Assembly (NCBI GenBank): GCA_963556195.1
Contig: OY744525.1
Coordinates: 82,349,165-82,413,164, forward strand
Source of the DNA: Sepiola atlantica
Lineage: Eukaryota; Mollusca; Cephalopoda; Sepiida; Sepiolidae
Length of the DNA stretch: 64,000 bases
Direction of reading: 5' to 3'
Shown: positions 40,760 through 51,259 of the stretch, in pieces
How the letters are laid out: the number at the start of each line of letters is the position of its first letter
How positions within the stretch are numbered: position 1 is the first letter of the stretch
Program-made: the position numbers and the translations under genes
The notes under the pieces: model-generated
The model's database searches: none
Told to the model about the DNA's origin: nothing
What the model saw: the letters and a program-made list of their open reading frames with translations, nothing else

Positions 40760-41343
40760 ACCCTCAAGATATTCACTTAAATACTTTCTTATTGACATTT
40801 CTATATACCAGATATCTCTGTTTATATAAAGTTTGGTATGTGTATATGTCTATATATTTGTATGCACATGATCATTATGAATTTTGGAACACAGCTGGTA
40901 GACTTAAGGAATGGTAAGGTGTGCTATATTTAGTTTATTTTAGTTTTACGCAAAGTGCGTAAGCAGGTGCTAGGAGACATTCGATAAAAATTAGATGTAT
41001 TCGATTTTTGTGAAATTTTGACATTAGGTATTAAATATCAATTAATAAATATTGTTTAAAAATCCAAATATTTCAGATTTGCATTAAATTTGATTCATAG
41101 TCATTAGACACCAATAAAGCATATAGATTACTAGAATTTTATTTTTTTTAAAGATTCCTTAACTTTTAGACATTTCCTAGAATCAAAATCGTGTAATAGA
41201 TTTCGAACATAATTCGAGTAAGGATTCTAGCAATAAGGTAGCATTATATCTTCATTTTAATCTTCGTGAGAGAATATAAAAAGTCATGCAAAACTGTTCT
41301 TCAGGGAATTAATTTTTCCCGTTTTGGGAAGAGTATTCTCCTA

Positions 41344-41344
<1 letters not shown>
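40760..41344 (+). repeat. Dispersed repeat family X, copy 1, Helitron-like end
   Basis: It shares GGTATGTGTATATGTCTATA with 42158 and 43770. It also shares a segment around GAGTAAGGATTCTAGCAATA with 43610. The 3' end has TTTTCCCGTTTTGGGAA, a stem, then CTAG at 41341-41344 and TATA repeats, which is a Helitron-type terminus. Confidence 0.45.

Positions 41345-41404
<60 letters not shown>
41345..41404. repeat. (TA)n microsatellite
   Basis: About 60 bp TA. Confidence 0.9.
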
Positions 41405-41406
<2 letters not shown>

Positions 41407-41500
41407 CCAGGTAGGGTAAAAATCCACAGGGTAGAAATCCAAAGGGAATCAAACCGGGCTTATAAAAGAGTGCTCAATAAAAAATATAGAGCTGTATTGT
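41403..41500. repeat. Dispersed repeat, TA-flanked, copy 1
   Basis: AATCCAGGTAGGGTAAAAAT then CCACAGGGTAG, and TTATAAAAGAGTGCTCAATA. The reverse complement is at 46985-47075. TA repeats flank both copies. Confidence 0.55.
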
Positions 41501-41505
41501 AACAA

Positions 41506-41507
<2 letters not shown>

Positions 41508-41556
<49 letters not shown>
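41508..41556. repeat. (TA)n microsatellite
   Basis: About 48 bp TA followed by GA repeats. Confidence 0.9.
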
Positions 41557-41565
<9 letters not shown>

Positions 41566-42073
41566 TGGGGAGGGGAAGTATAATTTTTTCATCTTTTGCT
41601 GAGAGCGTTTCTGCGTGGTGACGATTAAAAGCGGGTATTACTGTTAAAATCACAACTGACGGAAAGTCAATTAAAGGGGATGAATTAAATTAATATTAAA
41701 ATAGATGAGATATTAATAATATTTGGAGCTCATTCTAAGAAAAGATTTCATTTGGGAAAACCTTGCGTCTTGTAAATAAAATGATAGATTTTGTTATTCT
41801 TTTGAAATTTCAAATCCCAAATCTGTAAATATTGATGAGATTTTTTTAAAAGAAAAAGCTGAGGAAGTAAGCGCTAGAAAGTGATTGATTCAAAAATCTA
41901 TAGATTCGAAATTCAATTTGGAAATACATGCGTTTTCGTTTCCTTATTCATTTATTATGCTATTGTTTCCATTGTAAATATCCGACAAAAGGTTATATGA
42001 TATACCGAACCGTTATATTGACGAAATAAGGTTGTTCACATAAAATTATTTCCTAGTCATTTTTATACCACAC

Positions 42074-42075
<2 letters not shown>
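41557..42075. other. AT-rich spacer
   Basis: No recognised feature. Confidence 0.4.

Positions 42076-42131
<56 letters not shown>
42076..42131. repeat. (TA)n microsatellite
   Basis: About 56 bp TA. Confidence 0.9.
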
Positions 42132-42135
<4 letters not shown>

Positions 42136-42149
42136 AGAAACATATATAT

Positions 42150-42680
42150 AATGTAAGGTATGTGTATATGTTTATATATTGCTATATATACTATTCATTC
42201 ATAAACTAATTAACTGATCATCATGTATTTTTGAAAAAGATCTGCTAGGCGTAAGTGTAGGTTATATTTAGTTTAATTCAATTTCATTCAAAGGGGGCAA
42301 AGAAGAGATTGAAGCCCTTCGTGAAAAATCTAGATATTTCCTATTGTTAAGAATTTTTTACAATAGGTATCAAACACCAGTAAAACCTATTCCCCAAATT
42401 TCAGTTTTTCGCAACTATTTTAAAGGGTTTTCAGGGGGACATAATATAGACAGAACCTCCTATTTGATTAAGTCATGTTGTGAAAAAGGTTCTATTTTAA
42501 TTCTTCTATCTGGTCATAATTTGTAATTAACTGAAGAAGTCATTCATCTCTCACTTTGTTATTTATGTATTTCTTGCCCTCTCTAACTATGTGTTAATTC
42601 GACCACTCTCGAATAGTTATTAATGTCTCTGTGAGTATTTTTTAAAAAGAGTAACTCTCTCTTTTCAACCAGTTTATATA
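42150..42680 (+). repeat. Dispersed repeat family X, copy 2
   Basis: Starts GGTATGTGTATATGTTTATA as at 40838 and 43770. The 3' half (ACTGAAGAAGTCATTCATCT) matches 45240-45370 (ACTGAACAAGTCACCCATCT). Confidence 0.45.
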
Positions 42681-43159
42681 GTGTGTGAGTAAGCAGCTTA
42701 AATACGTATGTGAATTAGATATCAATTGAATAATTCTCTTTACTTCTAGTTAGTTGTTTTGTTTTACGGCATATCTACCCTTTTGGGTTGTTTAATGCCG
42801 AATCTGGTCATTTTGGTAAAAAGTTTTTATGCTTCAGGTTTTTTTTATATCTTCAAATATTTATTATGTTGTTTGGTTTAGTTGTTTTTTAGAGTAAAAA
42901 AAATAGTTTTGTTTTTAGCTTTGCAGAACATGATTGAGTTTTTCAAAGGGAAAGGAAACAAACAATAACATCAATGCTTGGCGCATTTTAAGTCAGGAAG
43001 CCGGTATCTTCAGACAGCCTGATCTGGTAGCACCGATGTTTACTTTTATATTACCACTTAGGATAGTATAGCAGTAAAAAGTCTCATTAATTTTAGTTAT
43101 GGTATGACAGGTATGTCACAATTTATAAAATTTTGAATAAAATCAAAGTCACAGGTAGT
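42681..43159. other. AT-rich spacer, possible Helitron-like end
   Basis: It ends in GTCACAGGTAGTCTAG at 43148-43163 before TATA repeats, a weak CTAG terminus candidate. Nothing else recognised. Confidence 0.3.
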
Positions 43160-43160
43160 C

Positions 43161-43162
43161 TA

Positions 43163-43249
<87 letters not shown>
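43161..43249. repeat. (TA)n(GA)n compound microsatellite
   Basis: About 49 bp TA followed by 39 bp GA. Confidence 0.9.
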
Positions 43250-43253
<4 letters not shown>

Positions 43254-43432
43254 TATATCTTATTTTTTCAATATTTTATCTACGTACGACGGGAGATTGT
43301 TACGTGATTATGAAGAAATTAAATGATCTTTACAACGAAAGCGGCGAGTATAATCATCTAGACATACGATATAACTCAACGACAGAGTCGGAATATTGCA
43401 CTGGGGCTTCAGGTGAATGTTTATATTTTTAT

Positions 43433-43464
43433 GTTTCGCTCTCTCTCTCATATATATATATATA

Positions 43465-43512
<48 letters not shown>
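43433..43512. repeat. (CT)n(TA)n microsatellite
   Basis: Short CT run followed by TA repeats. Confidence 0.9.
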
Positions 43513-43514
<2 letters not shown>

Positions 43515-43516
<2 letters not shown>

Positions 43517-43940
43517 GATATGTGTATATGTTTATATATTTTTCTATACAGGATTTACTCCTCATAAATTTTAGACATTTTCTAGAATAAAAATTATGTA
43601 ATAATTTTATCCAAATCGGCTTAAGGATTCTAGACAATATTTCGAATGGTTATATCTTGAGTTTAATCTTCATAAGTGGGCAGAAAAATGGCGCAAAACC
43701 CTTATGCCCGAAAAATTAATTTTACTCATTCTGTGACGGGTATTCTAATATTTATATACAGATAGGTATGTGTATATGTTTATATATTTGTATGTACAGA
43801 ATTCACAAGTTATTCACTGATCATTACGAATTTTAGAACCAGATGTTAGAAGTAATGTAGGCTATATTTACTTTAATATAATTCATGCAACGTCGGTAAA
43901 AAGGGTTTGGAAGTCCTTTTAGCGCCTCCCAAGATGTGCA
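43515..43940 (+). repeat. Dispersed repeat family X, copies 3 and 4
   Basis: Two tandem partial copies, each beginning TATGTGTATATGTTTATATA (43520 and 43770). The first carries the GGCTTAAGGATTCTAGACAA block, the second the TTCATGCAACG block. Confidence 0.45.
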
Positions 43941-44129
43941 GAATCCTAAAGGGGCATCTGATATTTTAATAACCTTAGCCGTCGAAAGGCGTTGGGTCTC
44001 CTGCTTTAAACCGCGCTTGTCTCACACCCTACCTGCGTTTGATTTTTTTTTATATGGGAGGAGAGTTAATAACAACTCATACGTATATTAGTGGTTGTGT
44101 CGTTAACATATTTGTCTTTAAAAACAGGC

Positions 44130-44390
44130 TCTTTGAGTAAGCTTTCCACATGTGGGACACATTACCGCTGGATACTTCCCTGCTGATTACAACGTGGTCG
44201 TCTTAAAATCCAATTTCAACACATTTTTGTCATGAACCATCCCGTAAATAATCAAACGCGGTTCATACCATTAATCAATGTTAGTACTCCCATAGCGTTC
44301 CTCATCTTTCGGCTGGCAATCATTTCCGTCTCTTCAATCCTTAACCTCGAGTGGCTCTTGGTTTTGATAAGTGGTGACCCGCAAATATAA
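44130..44390 (+). pseudogene. Non-LTR retrotransposon ORF2 tail and 3' UTR
   Basis: Frames show STCGTHYRW and NHPVNNQTRFIPLINVS-like sequence matching 15120-15240. The 3' end is CTCGAGTGGCTCTTGGTTTT then GATAAGTGGTGACCC. This is the clearest 3' end of this family here. Confidence 0.6.
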
Positions 44391-44449
44391 AAAAATCAGC
44401 AAAACCTGAATGGTAATCTTCTCAGACCGTTCATGCATTGCAACAAGTT

Positions 44450-44910
44450 TATTAAGATGCTCACCGTCACAAGCCAACAGGTTCATAGATTGCTCAAGCG
44501 TCTCAAAGATGACCTTAAAGATGACCCAGGCGAATGAGGTCCACCAACCTCAATAGATGAACAAACTGTGGCTCAAGTTCGGACGCCGGTCAAAGAATAG
44601 CATTGAATTTCGATTGACTCTATGGAAGCGGAAATTTCTCCAGGTTTAACATTTTCAATTTTGCGTCAACAACATTTTGCTTTCGGTCAGCTTTCTGCCC
44701 GCTGGGCATCAAGTGGTCAGCGACCACCGGCCTGTTCAAAGGCCTGCCATTTCGATGAGCCTTTTACGTTGTCGAAGATTCTACGGAACAAAGAAACAAA
44801 TCATAAGTAGAGACGAGCCTCAGATTTATCAATATTATCCACAGCGCAATATCCAATCAAACAGTTGCTCCTTTCTACGAACACGAGATTTGAAAGAAGC
44901 ACGATTCTAA
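44450..44910 (+). pseudogene. Mariner transposase relic
   Basis: Plus-strand frames give LKDDLKDDPGE, then GPPTSIDEQTVAQVRTPVKE, the mariner helix-turn-helix linker (DxPxxGRPxTxxTDENVxxV...). FGQLSARW follows (GxxKLSARWVPR). In another frame IISRDEPQIYQYYPQRN is the VTGDExWIYxYDPExK block with the first catalytic Asp. Order and spacing fit mariner; several stops and frameshifts make it dead. Confidence 0.75.
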
Positions 44911-45519
44911 AAATCGGTGACGAGGCGAATAGAAGAAATGGAATTCTATAGAGGAGGGTAATTCAGAATCTATTGACTCAAATAAAGGTTATGTTGAGAT
45001 ATAGTTTGTATATCAGTGTTTAATAAAAGGTTCCTATGAATTAATAATCTTTTGACTTCACCTCTTATAACCATATAAGTTAATATATATTATTATTTTA
45101 CTATAGCATATGTATAGCTATTATTCTAATCATGAGATAATCAACATTTCTTTCTGTAAGGTTTTCTCCTTTATACTTTACTAACACAAAATACATACCT
45201 AGTTCTATTTTAATTGTTCTAATTAGCCGTAAATTATAAGTGACTGAACAAGTCACCCATCTCTCTCTTAGCTATCTAAGTATTACTCTCGCCATGTTGA
45301 TTCATCTACTCTCTAATATTTCTTAATATCTCTGTTAGTATCTAGAGTAAAACACTTTTTTTTACTTTTTAGTTTTTCATTATTTTTATATCCATTCCAC
45401 ATCGATGCGATGTGACACAAGATCGTGTTCTTCCAATGTATGCATTTTCTTTTAACGATAACTTACATATACATCGAAAAGCCGGATTAGGACGAATACA
45501 GAGGTGGTACTTTTTATAG
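44911..45519. other. AT-rich spacer with family X remnant
   Basis: 45230-45370 matches 42520-42660 of repeat family X. Nothing else recognised. Confidence 0.4.
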
Positions 45520-45738
45520 AAATGTGTCATACTTTCGCCGCGGGCAAAGGAGGGGTGGGGGAGAGGAGGCGACCCAGGAAGAGATAGATTTTGCTCCAGG
45601 CAACGGGGCGGAGATAAGGCAGGCAACCGGAGAACATACATCATTCGCCCAAGGCAACGGGTAGAATGGGGTAACGGGGAGAAGGAACGTTGAAATGGAG
45701 CGACCAGGGAAGAGAGAGCCCCGGGCAACGCCTGCTAG
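45520..45738 (+). mobile_element. GC-rich Helitron-like 3' end
   Basis: A purine-rich GC stretch with repeated GGCAACGGGG-type strings (45597, 45653, 45724), ending AGCCCCGGGCAACGCCTGCT then AG before TATT. It gives the family consensus GGGCAACGCC directly before GCTAG. Confidence 0.45.
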
Positions 45739-45739
45739 T

Positions 45740-46264
45740 ATTATATATATTCAAGTTAAATAATAAAGTATTGATAGAACTCTTTGCACAACTTAATACT
45801 TCATGATTGACGGGTAAACTATATACCCCCCACTCTATAATACAGACTAGTATGTATTTATTTGTATATTTAGAAAGAAATACATGTACTTCCATCCCGT
45901 CACGAAAAAGTTTGCGAGTAGAAAACTGTTAGAACGAAACCATTTCATGTGTTAAGGGGAAACAAGAAAGCAAATCAAACAAGCAACGCCGTATGAAATA
46001 AATTCGCAAAGAAATCCTTCACTCTAAATAAAAAGGCAAAGGTTGTTTTTATTTATGTTTTCAGAAATGATAATAAGTTATATATAGAAAAATAGAATTA
46101 CTGACGCAATTTTATGATTTTGCACGAATATTAGTGAATACATTGTCGAAGCATATTGTTCTCCCATTTCTAACGGAGGGTATGCCCTAGAAAATATAAA
46201 TAAATAAATGAATAATAGAAGGTTATATTACAGTAACCATGTCTTTATTCAGTTCTAAAAAGAT
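45740..46264. other. AT-rich spacer
   Basis: No recognised feature. Confidence 0.4.
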
Positions 46265-46301
46265 AATTTCTTGACGGCTGTTTCGTTAGCACTTAGACAG
46301 G
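46265..46301 (-). ncRNA. Decayed hammerhead-like motif
   Basis: Minus strand: CCTGTCTAAGTGCTAAC, GAAACAGCCGTCAAG. The GAAACAG..GTC part aligns with 22450, but the first core segment and helix III are mutated. Confidence 0.25.
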
Positions 46302-46582
46302 TAAAATGCAGAGTTATATATCCTGGTGTTGCTTTGAATGTAACTCACCAGAAGGAAAGGTAAAATAAATATCATGTCCAAAACACTAGGAAATAACAAC
46401 AACAAAAAACATAATGAAACCTACATCACCAGAGAATTTATGTATGTAGATTCAATTAGGTATGTAAGTTTTCGTTTATTGCTATGAACACCATGTTTGA
46501 TAACACAAGGAGCCAACAAAAATACGTATACTTTCACAAGGTTTGTAATACCAAATAAGATCGTCATCAAACTTAATATGGG

Positions 46583-46716
46583 TTAAAACAGTAGAAAATG
46601 AATAAAAAATAAATAAAAATAGGAAAAAGAAAATGGAGAAGAAGAAAAGGAAAAGAAAAGAGTTAAAAATACGAAACTATTCCGTAATATATATTTATTC
46701 AAAATAAAATAGAATT
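46583..46716 (+). repeat. Left arm of a 135-bp inverted repeat pair
   Basis: The reverse complement is at 48645-48780, over 90 percent identical by eye (for example AACAGTAGAAAATGAATAAA and ATACGAAACTATTCCGTA in both). The pair is about 1.9 kb apart. Confidence 0.75.
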
Positions 46717-46752
46717 TAATTAAAAAACAATGGAAGCAACTAATATATATAT

Positions 46753-46982
46753 ATGATCATTTTTATTTACACAGACATGTACAAAAGCTGCGACACTGGC
46801 ATGTCGATGTTATCGATCAACAGCTATTATAAACTGAGATCTTTCCAAATATGATCTAAGGTTAAGATCGGATTCTAACTCTGCCTGATGAGATCTCAGT
46901 TTATAATAGCTGTTGATCGATAACATCGACATGCCAGTGTCGCAGATTTTGTACATGTCTGTGTAAATAAAAATAATCATAT
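46753..46982. repeat. Foldback element with 90-bp arms
   Basis: 46753-46842 and 46891-46982 are inverted copies (GATCATTTTTATTTACACAG / CTGTGTAAATAAAAATAATC; GTCGATGTTATCGATCAACA / TGTTGATCGATAACATCGAC). The 48-nt loop contains GGTTAAGATCGGATTCTAAC. A half copy, loop plus right arm, is at 62619-62731. TA-rich sequence flanks both. Confidence 0.8.
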
Positions 46983-46984
46983 AT

Positions 46985-47071
46985 AAAAGCTCTATTTGAT
47001 ATTGAACACTTTTTATAAATCCGGTTGAAATTCTTTGACTTACTACCCTGTGGATGTTTTACCTGGATTAT

Positions 47072-47075
<4 letters not shown>
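46985..47075. repeat. Dispersed repeat, TA-flanked, copy 2 (inverted)
   Basis: The reverse complement of 41403-41500: AATCCAGGTAAAACATCCAC then AGGGTAGT. Confidence 0.55.
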
Positions 47076-47113
<38 letters not shown>

Positions 47114-47114
47114 C
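47071..47114. repeat. (TA)n microsatellite
   Basis: TA run with CA interruptions. Confidence 0.85.
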
Positions 47115-47174
47115 ACATACACGCATTTGCGGTGTGTGTGTGTGTTATATGCATGCATATAAGTAGCCCTTCCA

Positions 47175-47499
47175 ATGTGTAAGAGATGCGTGGGGGCGGG
47201 GGAGTGTCGGTTGATGGCGAAAATTAAGAAGTATTTATGCCACCATCCCATAGCTACAACTTTTTTTAAAGTTATTTTTTTAAATTTTGAACTAAAAAAG
47301 ATATTTTTTATTTTTCTGATAGCCAACTTTATTCTGTCTGATCTTTTTTGGAACAATTTGAAATTGAATATTTAGTTTATCTTACAACCTCGACGAGACG
47401 CTGGTTAAACCGTGTGGGCTGTTCTAATGTTTAGTGAAACATTCACAGCAAGAACCCCTCCTCCTCCTCCTTTCCACTAGTGCATATAACTTTCTTTAC
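47175..47499. other. Spacer
   Basis: A (CCT)n string near 47458-47473. A 66-aa AT-rich frame is not convincing. Confidence 0.35.
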
Positions 47500-47690
47500 T
47501 TGCTCTGTGTATCTAACATCAAACAACATTTCCATGAACAGAGTTTTTTTCCAAGAACTTTCCATCTGTTGCACACGTAGCCAGAAGATTGCTTCCCTGA
47601 GGACTACCATCTTAAATATAATTTTAATAAACACTTGTTATAAACGGTGCTATTAAGACATCAATTCTATTCATTCCTTTCATTATTTAA
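47500..47690 (+). pseudogene. Non-LTR retrotransposon ORF2 tail
   Basis: CATTTCCATGAACAGAGTTT, AAGAACTTTCCATCTGTTGC and TTAATAAACACTTGTTATAA align with 15070-15190 of the better copy. All frames are broken. Confidence 0.5.
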
Positions 47691-48408
47691 AATCATCTCA
47701 TAATATTCTTCATCATTCAACTGAAAATCTATAGATTTCATTAACGCTTATATTCAAATAGTTTTAAACAGTGATAAATGATGATGGATTAATAATAAAA
47801 ATGGCATTATTTTATCTGTAGTTAACGTGAATTGTGGGCTTTCGCAATTGTATGAACGGGTAATTAAATACATTAATATTTGGGCTCGATTCCATAGTCA
47901 GCAGCAATGTCAATTAGGCGAATAAAGCACCTTAACTGTTTAGGGTGTATTAAGGATATTATTACAAAGCTCCTTAAACTATATCACGCTAGGACTTTGT
48001 ATATTTCAATTCTACGAATTAGTTCGCGCGATTGTACCAATTAGAACTCGATGGGTATTTCTAAAAAGAAAAACTTGTGACATTAAACGCTTAAAAATAT
48101 ATTATCAAAATATATTATCAAAATATATGCGAGCAGCTTTTTTTTTTCACAAATGCAACCATTTTCTTTTGCGATGACTAATTTAACTTTCCAAAGGGAA
48201 GTCACTCTGTTAAGCTTGTATCGACACAAGGCTTTGTGTAGCTTTCTTTATTAGGCTTAACAGCACTCCAGATAAAGTAACAACCTTCATTCATTTTTTT
48301 TAAGAACTCTAAATAAATGATTCATTTAATCCGATCAGCAGAGGGATTAACGATTAATCGGGGTTTTACTATAATGGGCTATAACGAGGTAGAGGGATTT
48401 CCCATTCA

Positions 48409-48411
<3 letters not shown>
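47691..48411. other. AT-rich spacer
   Basis: A tandem AAATATATTATCA repeat near 48095-48125. Nothing else. Confidence 0.4.
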
Positions 48412-48463
<52 letters not shown>

Positions 48464-48470
48464 ATAAATA

Positions 48471-48520
<50 letters not shown>

Positions 48521-48541
48521 GTCGTTTGACCCCCCCCCCCG
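48412..48541. repeat. (TA)n, (CT)n and poly-C tracts
   Basis: TA 48412-48462, CT 48473-48517, then ten C at about 48530-48540. Confidence 0.9.
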
Positions 48542-48644
48542 CTCTTATTTTATATGGTTTATGGCACTGTTGTTTGTCACACTACCATCTCTCCTATTAA
48601 CAGAGAAAACTAATAAAACTAAATATAAAACGGAAGATTGGAAT

Positions 48645-48780
48645 AGTCTATTTTATTTTGAATAAATATATAATACGGAATAGTTTCGTATTTTTAACCC
48701 TTTTCTTTTCCTTTTCTTCTTTCTCCATTTTATTTTTGCTATTTTTATTTATTTTTTATTCATTTTCTACTGTTTTTAAC
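48645..48780 (-). repeat. Right arm of a 135-bp inverted repeat pair
   Basis: Inverted partner of 46583-46716. Confidence 0.75.
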
Positions 48781-49539
48781 TCAAAGGGAAATATCGCCAC
48801 TATTATTAATACTATTTAACCCGTAACGAGCAGAAAGACTAATTTTGGAGTTTGTGTTTTTTTTTTTTCAAAAGTTTAACTGGCTTTGCAAACTCACCTT
48901 TCATGATTCAAACAATCTAATCGGGACTCAATTGATGACCCAATGGGTCACTTTTTAAAATGATTATATTTGACCTTCATCTATACCTCAAGGTATGGAT
49001 TTTACAGACTTTAGAATCAAATGATTTTTTCTATACTAAACTAGAAATGTAAATGTTATGCATCGCGCTTATTTACCAAGGCAAGATATTAGTCATGAGA
49101 TATTAAGATTAAAGACACTAAACAAGTGGAGTGGGGAGAGATTATACCACTCAAACACAGTGGGGTAATTCCAATCTTCAGCGTTCAAGTTAAGTACGTT
49201 CTTCTTTTATTTCATACAATAAAACAAATCTTATCATCTTCACCTTTTATTTTGCCATCAACTACTCATTGTAAAACTTATTCTAATCGACTGTACTAAA
49301 TACAAGAATATTCGCGAGAAATAGTATCACGCACGGATTCACCCAGTATGCAGTTCGAAAATGTGCCTACGTCTCAAATAAAGACGAGCTGAAAAAAATA
49401 AATCACTTCCAGCTCCTATCCTAGGAAAGATCAAAGATAAAACTAAACGAGTTGCTAGAAGTTATCAAGTGACTATTTTATAAATACATCGTATTGCACA
49501 AAAATTGGCCCCAAAAGGGTTGATTTGTCGTCAAACAAA
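48781..49539. other. Spacer without recognised feature
   Basis: AT-rich; no supported gene. Confidence 0.4.
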
Positions 49540-49850
49540 CAATCTCAAGCGTTTTTCCTCCTCGTCTTTTTCTTTCGGTTGTGTTTTATGCTTTTACTTT
49601 TTCCTTCATTCTTTCCTTCATACCTTTCTTTCATCACTTCCGGTTTTCTTTTTTATGCACTTTCCTTTTTTAGTTCTTTCATTTCTTCTTTTTTTTTCTT
49701 CTCTTTTTCTCTCTTGCTCCAGTTTTGTCTCTTTTCATTTTTGTTTCTTCTCTTTCTTCTCTTACTCTTTTCCTTCCATAGTTTTCTTTGTTGTTTTCCC
49801 CCTCCTTATACTTCTACTAAGTCTTCCCTTTTAATCCTTTAATCTCCCCC
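49540..49850. repeat. Pyrimidine-rich low-complexity tract
   Basis: About 310 bp of T/C on the plus strand. The two overlapping Phe/Ser-rich frames of about 105 aa are artefacts. Confidence 0.85.
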
Positions 49851-50362
49851 CCCCCTCTTCATCATCGTTACTGACCTTTTACTTGATTCACTTAAGTTTC
49901 CTCTGCCCATGTCTGATCGGCCGCCCGAACGTATTTATCTATACACCATTTTTGCAGACTAAACCGAACCGCCCGCCGTTCTTCATGCAAAGACAATTCC
50001 TTGGACATTTGCCCCAACATTGAGCTAAAGAATCCAGAAATGTCAAGAACTGACAATTATGAACCGGCGAATACAAAAAGTCAATGGTTTCTGTAAAGAG
50101 GAGGAGACCGTATAGACCTCGTGAAAAAAGATGTCTGCTGGCATTGTTTGTGTTTGACGCAAGGGAAGGCTTCAGATACACAATAGTGTGTATCTAACAT
50201 ATTATCGTCTTCATTGACCTTTGTAAAAAAAACTAACAGATTTTCATAAAAAATAATCGTATCATTTTCATGCAAAACAAGACTCCCCAAACAATTTGAA
50301 CATTTTAATTTCTAGACTAAATAACGCTGTTATCTCTAATGAGGGGGGGGGGGGTGCGTGAT
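49851..50362. other. Spacer
   Basis: Poly-G at 50343-50354. No gene recognised. Confidence 0.4.
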
Positions 50363-50425
50363 TGGGATAACGGATAGCGTCGCGGATTATGGAATGAGAT
50401 ATGAAATCAAATCTTACATGATCTA
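50363..50425 (+). mobile_element. tRNA-like SINE head, decayed
   Basis: GGGATAACGGATAGCGTCGC (A-box like) and GATATGAAATCAAATC (B-box like) are spaced as in a tRNA. Confidence 0.35.
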
Positions 50426-50503
50426 AGGTGTTCAATTAGACACTAATACCATTGCAAGGGTATGAACCCACCATTTAACCCAGGCTATATGTTAAATATT
50501 GAG

Positions 50504-50832
50504 TATTTATTTACTCCTCTCCAGGAGTTAGGCACAAGGCCAGTTTTTATCTTACTCCCACAAGTAAGATGTGACCCAAGGTCGGGTCGGGAAAGTGGGG
50601 TTTAAAAATTGTCTGGGCAGCCCCGTCGGCATCCCCCGGTAAGGGCGCCGCAGGCAGTAAGCAATAAACTTATCCTCCCTAAAGAGGGGAGGCAAAGCCT
50701 GGAAAGGCTGACCTCCCAGAACTGCACAGAACAGACCCATTGACCGGCGTAAATCAAGACGCGAAGGCCAGGACAACACCAGTACGGGGTGCAGTATCCA
50801 TCGGAACAGATACTACACTTTGATCTTAGCCA
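50504..50832 (-). mobile_element. U2-headed SINE, long-body type, full head
   Basis: The minus strand starts CTGGCTAAGATCAAAGTGTA then GTATCTGTTC, identical to U2 snRNA from GGCUAAGAUCAA through GUAGUAUCUGUUC except for one added A. It continues CGATGGATACTGCACC, then the standard body (TTGATTTACGCCGGTCAATG, GATGCCGACGGGGCTGCC). It ends CTAACTCCTGGAGAGGAGTA then AATAAATA. It is missing the GTCAGAGTGCTCACC segment present at 6950. First of a cluster of three SINEs. Confidence 0.85.
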
Positions 50833-50862
50833 GTAGAGTTGAACTAATTATGTATAATTAAT

Positions 50863-51000
50863 GGTGGCTAAATGGTTAACGACGCGGACTGAGGACCTGG
50901 GTGTGCCGAGTTCGAATCCAGTTTGTTCCACATAAACACTTTTATCAAAACCCACATCTGACCTTGTGTCTAACCTCCTGGAGAGGAGGTAAATAAAAAA
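50863..51000 (+). mobile_element. tRNA-derived SINE with perfect 13-bp target duplication
   Basis: A 138-bp element flanked by ATGTATAATTAAT at 50850-50862 and 51001-51013. The head has GGTGGCTAAATGGTTAACGA (A box) and GTGCCGAGTTCGAATCC (B box). The tail reads GACCTTGTGTCTAACCTCCT then GGAGAGGAGGTAAATAAAAA, the same tail as in the U2-headed and type 3 SINEs. The perfect duplication fixes both ends and shows retroposition. Confidence 0.88.
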
Positions 51001-51050
51001 ATGTATAATTAATCATTTACAAGAGGTATTATATTTCGGCATTAAATGAT

Positions 51051-51259
51051 CTTGCTTAGCCTTTTGGGTAGGTAGAAAGTGTAGTACCTGTTCTGATAGT
51101 CTTTTCTGTCCTCGTTTAGTGTAAGAGAAATATTTCTAGACTGCGGCAATTTAAATTTTTGTCCCAATCCAGAGTGCCCCTTTTTGGAAGCTGGAATTTT
51201 CCCACATTTAAAATCAATATTATGTCCAACTCTGCCCTCGTGGAGACGCAAGTAAATAA
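51051..51259 (+). mobile_element. U2-headed SINE, short-body type
   Basis: Starts CTTGCTTAGCCTTTTGGGTA, then AAAGTGTAGTACCTGTTCTG, from U2 snRNA. Body: TCTTTTCTGTCCTCGTTTAG, CCAATCCAGAGTGCCCC. Tail: GCCCTCGTGGAGACGCAAGT then AAATA. Best plus-strand copy of this subtype. Confidence 0.82.

Noticed and set aside
49505..49842. Two overlapping Phe/Ser-rich frames of about 105 aa
   Set aside because: Pyrimidine-rich low-complexity DNA; hydrophobic content follows from T-rich codons.
50821..50832. A functional U2 snRNA gene
   Set aside because: Only the first part of U2 is present, followed by SINE body; the Sm site and 3' stem-loops are absent.
50863..50935. A functional tRNA gene
   Set aside because: A and B boxes are present, but the cloverleaf is incomplete and the segment is part of a target-duplicated SINE.
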